From NCBI GenBank assembly GCA_937967345.1, contig CALBTN010000214.1, positions 1-9,394 of the forward strand: a stretch of 9,394 nucleotides of DNA. The letters are read 5' to 3'. The translations under genes were made by a program, and so were the position numbers. Positions 6,810 through 9,394 of the stretch are shown here, piece after piece. The DNA comes from an uncultured Rubrivivax sp. Lineage in GTDB: Bacteria > Pseudomonadota > Gammaproteobacteria > Burkholderiales > Burkholderiaceae_C. Within the stretch, counting starts at the first letter, position 1; each line of letters opens with the position of its first letter. The notes beneath the pieces are model-generated. The model did no database searches, was not told the origin of the DNA, and saw nothing but the letters and a program-made list of their open reading frames with translations.

Positions 6810-7187
6810 TCAGCGCCTGCCGCGCGACCGCCAGCGGCGCCAGCCGATCAGTGCATACAGCAGCAGGTTGACGCCCGCCAGGCCCAGCGCGAGGCGCCCC
6901 TGCGCCGCCGCTGTCAGCCCCTGCGGGTAGATCAGCGCGCCCAGGTGGTGCTCGATGAAGCTGACTGTGTAGCCGCGCTGCCCGGCGCGGTGGCGCAGCG
7001 CGTTCTCCAGCGGTGTCAGCGGGCAGATGCCGGCGCTGGCCTCGATCCACACGCCCCACGCCAGCGCCGGCAGGTGCAGCCACACCAGCGGCGGCCGCCA
7101 CCACGCGGCCAACGCGCCCAGCGTGGCCCAGGCGATGAAGGCAGCGTGCAGCAGCAGCACCGCGTCGGCGAGAATGCCCCAGCCCAT
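6810..7187 (-). CDS. DUF2784 family small membrane protein
   Basis: Inner-membrane protein of 125 residues. Hydrophobic segments lie at about 4-26, 34-50 and 97-116, with a basic C-terminal end (WRRWRSRGRR, 116-125) expected in the cytoplasm. DUF2784 is recognised by LADAVLLLHAAFIAW (6-20), the WxxxHLPALAWGVWIE region (36-49) and the diagnostic GICPLTPLENALR (53-65), followed by the FIEHHLGALIYP block (78-89). The molecular function of the family is unknown. The start at ATG 7187 is chosen because homology begins there; the frame extends another 16 codons upstream but would run into the divergent DUF2007 gene. Only a poor GGGG lies just before the ATG. It is the first gene of the probable - strand operon, with 26 nt to the divergent gene, so its promoter must lie inside that neighbour's coding region. 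Confidence 0.88.
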   Translation of the reverse strand: MGWGILADAVLLLHAAFIAWATLGALAAWWRPPLVWLHLPALAWGVWIEASAGICPLTPLENALRHRAGQRGYTVSFIEHHLGALIYPQGLTAAAQGRLALGLAGVNLLLYALIGWRRWRSRGRR

Positions 7188-7213
7188 CGCCCCATTGTGA
7201 AACCGCCCGCCGC

Positions 7214-7519
7214 ATGAAGCGCCTCGTCGCCGCACCCAACCTGGCCTTGGCCACGCTGTGGGCCGATCAGCTGTCGGGCGCGGGCATCGACGCCAGCGTG
7301 CAGCGCGCCTGGGCCAGCAGCATCGCCGGCGAGATCCCGGTCGATCAGGCGCTGCCCGAGGTGTGGGTCATGGACGAAGACCGGTACGACGAGGCCCTGA
7401 AGCTGCTGCACGAGTTGCGCAACCCGCCGTGGCGCCGCTGGGCCTGCCGCCAATGCGGCGAGATCGTCGAAGGGCCGTTCGAGCAATGCTGGAGCTGCGG
7501 CGCAGCGCGTCGCGACTGA
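7214..7519 (+). CDS. DUF2007 domain protein with C-terminal zinc ribbon
   Basis: Protein of 101 residues. The first 70 form a DUF2007 domain (small alpha/beta domain sometimes labelled a putative signal-transducing protein): MKRLVAAPNLALATLWADQL (1-20), GIDASVQ (24-30), AGEIPVDQALPEVWV (38-52), and a final helix DEALKLLHEL (59-68). A CxxC-x10-CxxC zinc ribbon follows (Cys78, 81, 92, 95: CRQCGEIVEG...CWSCG). The biochemical role of the family is not established; the ribbon suggests protein or nucleic-acid contact. No Shine-Dalgarno site is seen before the ATG, and only 26 nt separate it from the divergent DUF2784 gene, so it may be leaderless or read from a promoter within that gene. It converges with the ParR-like gene, the two stop codons lying 8 nt apart. 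Confidence 0.88.
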   Translation: MKRLVAAPNLALATLWADQLSGAGIDASVQRAWASSIAGEIPVDQALPEVWVMDEDRYDEALKLLHELRNPPWRRWACRQCGEIVEGPFEQCWSCGAARRD

Positions 7520-7527
7520 CACCGGGA

Positions 7528-8067
7528 TCACCCCTGCGGGCCGTTGCTGAACAGGCCCTTCTCCTTCATCTTCAGCAACCGCGGGCGCACGCCGCGCTGG
7601 CGCGCCGGCGGCGCAGCGGGCTCGTGACGGTCGACCTTCAGATCGAAGTCCAGGTGCACTGCGCCGTCGTCCTGCGCCTCGGCGGCGTGCGACGGCAGCG
7701 GCAACACCGCTTCGTCGATCACGTCGCTCAGCACCGGAATGTGGCCACGCGGCGCCGTGCCCGATGCGCGGTTTGACGGCCGAAGCTGGCCGGTGCCGGG
7801 CGGCACGATGCGCGCGCTCGTCGCGATCGGCACGTCCGTTGCGATCGGCACGTCCGTTGCGATCGGCGCGGCCGCGGCTGCCGCAACCGGCACGGCGGCC
7901 GGCAGCGACCTCGCCTGGGAGCGCAACTGCTCCCAGATCAGGCCGGCCGCGGCGAGCTGGCGCAGCCGCTCGGCACGCGCCGGCTCGCGCGCGATCAGCG
8001 CCAGCACCGCGTGCAGTTCGGGATGGGCATCGCCGTCGACGTCGATCTGCAACTGCAGCAGCGCCAT
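7528..8067 (-). CDS. Putative ParR-like adaptor protein downstream of ParM-like ATPase
   Basis: No firm family recognised. The 179-residue protein has three parts. Residues 2-50 read as a short strand (LLQLQIDVD), then helices HPELHAVLALI and RAERLRQLAAAGLIWEQLR, the layout of a ribbon-helix-helix domain as in ParR adaptors. Residues 55-150 are low-complexity (Ala/Pro/Thr-rich), with PIATDV, PIATDV, PIATSA at 68-85. Residues 155-179 are basic and look conserved (ARQRGVRPRLLKMKEKGLF), ending in SNGPQG. ATG 8067 is 23 nt after the ParM-like stop; there is no strong ribosome site, and the frame stays open far upstream through the ParM-like gene, so a CTG overlapping that stop cannot be excluded. 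By position and architecture it may link DNA to the actin-like filament, the C-terminal tail of ParR being the known filament-contact part. Function is inferred, not shown. Confidence 0.7.
   Translation of the reverse strand: MALLQLQIDVDGDAHPELHAVLALIAREPARAERLRQLAAAGLIWEQLRSQARSLPAAVPVAAAAAAPIATDVPIATDVPIATSARIVPPGTGQLRPSNRASGTAPRGHIPVLSDVIDEAVLPLPSHAAEAQDDGAVHLDFDLKVDRHEPAAPPARQRGVRPRLLKMKEKGLFSNGPQG
7823..7867. repeat. 18-bp tandem repeat, 2.5 copies, inside the ParR-like gene
   Basis: The unit GCGATCGGCACGTCCGTT occurs exactly at 7823-7840 and 7841-7858, followed by its first 9 bases at 7859-7867. Each unit holds a CGATCG palindrome. On the - strand it encodes the hexapeptide PIATDV in the linker of the ParR-like protein, and being a multiple of three it can expand or contract without a frameshift. 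It is most simply a linker-length repeat; a DNA-level role is possible but unsupported. Confidence 0.85.
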
Positions 8068-8090
8068 CGCGTGTCGGCCGAGGGCCGCCT

Positions 8091-9227
8091 TCAGGCGTGC
8101 AACGGTTGCGTCTCGGCCTCGGCCTCGCCGATCATCTGGAAGCCGCGCACGTTGGCCGCCATCGACTCGGGCATGACGAACACCGGGATCGCCGGGAAGC
8201 GCCGCACCAGCGCCTCGCGGTAGTGCTCGGGGTGGCCGCCCACCAGGACGATGAGGTCGAGAATCTCGTGCGCGTCGCGCAGGCCGTCGATCATGCGGTT
8301 GACCGAGTCCTCGACGACGCTGCGGATCACCGGATCGAATGGCTTCAGGTCGTGGGCCACGCCGGCCAGCTTGACCGGACGCTGCGTGCGCAGCGCATCG
8401 TTGATGCGCGGCATGGTCGACGGGCCGAGCGGGCGGCCGATCGCCGAGCACAGCGACTCCATCACCGCGCGCACGACACGGTGGCGCCCGGCGTCGGAAG
8501 CGGCCCCGCTGGCCCGCGGGTTGATCGCGCCTTGCTGGATCAGCAGCCAGTCGAGCGTGTGCTCCCCGGGGTCGACCATCAGCACCGCCAGATCGTCCAG
8601 CGCTTCGCCGCCGGGCAGCCGGTCGAGTGCGCCGGGCGTGCCTTCGATGACGGCGTTGAGCTCGTCCAGGTGGTCGTCCAGCGCGGCGTAACCTCCCATC
8701 GGCTGTGCTTGCACGATCACCTCGCGCACCACGACCCTCTTGCCGTCGCCGATGTCGATCTCGCCCTTGAAGTGGCTGCGCAGGTAGTCGCGCCGCTTGC
8801 CGTCGTTGTACTGGTTGACCGGCAGCCCGAGCACCAGCACGTCGATGACCGCATCGCCGGCTTCGGCCATGTAGCGCAGCGCGCCCTTGGTCAGGGCCTC
8901 GTAGATGGCGCTGCGGTAGAACTCGTCGGTGACGTCGCGGCCGAAGTTTCCGCCGGCCTGCGCCAGCCCGACGTCGCGGCCGACCTCGTACCTGGCGCCG
9001 TTGACCGGCACGTCGAAGGTATCGCGGCGCCGCGGCCCGAGCGTGCGCACCGCGCTCGCGTCGGCCGGAATCGCCATCGACGGAAAGCTCATGAAGCCCA
9101 CGCCGCCACCGCGGCGGATGCTGAGCTTGACCAGGCCGAAACCGACGTCGATGGCCCGCACCACGGGATCGGCTGCCGCCACCGTTTCGGATTCGGCGCA
9201 CACCTTGCGCAACATGGCTTTGGACAT
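8091..9227 (-). CDS. ParM/StbA-type actin-like ATPase, PRTRC protein D-like
   Basis: Actin-fold ATPase of 378 residues. Nucleotide-binding motifs are in order: phosphate-1 AIDVGFGLVKLS (25-36), connect/phosphate-2 MVDPGEHTLDWL (217-228, Asp219 and Asp226 for Mg/catalysis), and adenosine LIVLVGGHPEHY (325-336), with GGH where many actins have GGG or GGS. Other blocks are MSFPSMA (46-52), RYEVGRDVGLA (79-89), IDVLVLGLPVNQY (128-140), VVREVIVQAQPMGGY (166-180) and VPVFVMPE-like PVFVMPESMAANVRGF (348-363). By eye the closest relatives are the ParM-like protein D of PRTRC systems and ParM/StbA plasmid-segregation proteins. In such proteins, ATP-driven filaments move DNA bound by an adaptor. The start at 9227 is supported by AGGAG 7 nt upstream (9235-9239). 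The next gene, 23 nt downstream, encodes a ParR-like candidate. No other PRTRC gene is in the window. Confidence 0.88.
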   Translation of the reverse strand: MSKAMLRKVCAESETVAAADPVVRAIDVGFGLVKLSIRRGGGVGFMSFPSMAIPADASAVRTLGPRRRDTFDVPVNGARYEVGRDVGLAQAGGNFGRDVTDEFYRSAIYEALTKGALRYMAEAGDAVIDVLVLGLPVNQYNDGKRRDYLRSHFKGEIDIGDGKRVVVREVIVQAQPMGGYAALDDHLDELNAVIEGTPGALDRLPGGEALDDLAVLMVDPGEHTLDWLLIQQGAINPRASGAASDAGRHRVVRAVMESLCSAIGRPLGPSTMPRINDALRTQRPVKLAGVAHDLKPFDPVIRSVVEDSVNRMIDGLRDAHEILDLIVLVGGHPEHYREALVRRFPAIPVFVMPESMAANVRGFQMIGEAEAETQPLHA

Positions 9228-9234
9228 CGCTTCG

Positions 9235-9239
9235 CTCCT
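9235..9239 (-). promoter_or_regulatory. Shine-Dalgarno site of the ParM-like gene
   Basis: On the - strand AGGAG lies 7 nt before the ATG at 9227. It favours this start over the in-frame ATG four codons downstream (9215). Confidence 0.7.
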
Positions 9240-9394
9240 GCTGAATGGGATGCACGCTCCGGTCGTGCTGGGATCGCCGGGCCGGCGGCAGGCCGCTGCC
9301 CGCCGCTACACCACCAAGGCTACGCAGCCGCCGGCCGGCTCAGCCCGAGAAAAGGGCGGCGAACCGGGTCGATCTTTCGTGATCCCGTGGCGGG
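9240..9394. other. Upstream region of the ParM-like gene (promoter/centromere candidate, no clear motif)
   Basis: No gene is seen in the last 155 bases. The region must carry the ParM-like gene's promoter, unless that gene is transcribed from beyond the window, and in ParMRC loci it is where the centromere parC lies. I find no convincing -35/-10 pair and no iterated direct repeat. Only short GC-rich stems occur: GGCAG/CTGCC around 9288-9301 and AGCCG/CGGCT at 9326-9330/9336-9340. The stretch 9346-9394 is slightly richer in A/T than the coding regions. The region is cut by the window end, so any repeats further out are not visible. Confidence 0.35.

Noticed and set aside
8068..9255. Upstream extension of the ParR-like reading frame through the whole ParM-like gene
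   Set aside because: The frame lacks stops only because of GC content; its translation over this stretch is Arg-rich shadow sequence while the ParM-like frame has all actin-fold motifs.
9269..9386. GGGATC (9270-9275) and GATCCC (9381-9386) as a long-range inverted repeat upstream of the ParM-like gene
   Set aside because: It is only 6 bp, over 100 nt apart, and of a type common by chance; no further symmetry extends it.

Overview
This is a chromosome-like window of very high GC content. Codon third positions are almost always G or C, and the protein families and their order (ileS-lspA and small Burkholderiales-type accessory genes) suggest a betaproteobacterium of the order Burkholderiales, in the Rubrivivax/Leptothrix/Ideonella range. 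That placement is an inference from composition and protein similarity; no rRNA or other taxonomic marker is present. No insertion sequence, tRNA, rRNA, CRISPR array or prophage gene is visible, and no gap between genes exceeds 300 bases.

Left part (3-4914, + strand): a tightly packed set of four genes. The isoleucyl-tRNA synthetase gene ileS is cut off by the window edge at its 5' end. It is followed after 2 nt by lspA (lipoprotein signal peptidase), then by a DUF2189 integral membrane protein, then by an N-acylglucosamine 2-epimerase (AGE) family protein. The last gene probably starts at a TTG overlapping the DUF2189 stop codon and would then carry a twin-arginine-like signal peptide ending in Gly-Cys, possibly a lipoprotein signal. 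The set ends in a GC-rich hairpin at a convergent junction.

Middle part (4946-7187, - strand): four co-directional genes, read right to left: a DUF2784 small membrane protein, a dihydrofolate-reductase-like (RibD C-terminal type) protein, a very small cysteine-rich protein of the GDCCVxC family, and quinone oxidoreductase qorA. Gaps of about 28 to 58 nt suggest an operon. A DUF2007 protein with a C-terminal zinc ribbon (7214-7519, + strand) diverges from this set after only 26 nt.

Right part (7528-9227, - strand): a two-gene cassette. The first gene encodes an actin-like ATPase of the ParM/StbA type, closest by eye to the ParM-like component (protein D) of PRTRC systems. The second encodes a 179-residue protein whose first 50 residues look like a ParR-type ribbon-helix-helix domain, followed by a low-complexity linker with an 18-bp tandem DNA repeat and a basic, conserved-looking C-terminal tail. 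This possible chromosomal ParM/ParR-like pair is the most interesting item in the window. The second item is the GDCCVxC protein, whose signature reads GHCCVFC here and which is easily hidden by overlapping frames.
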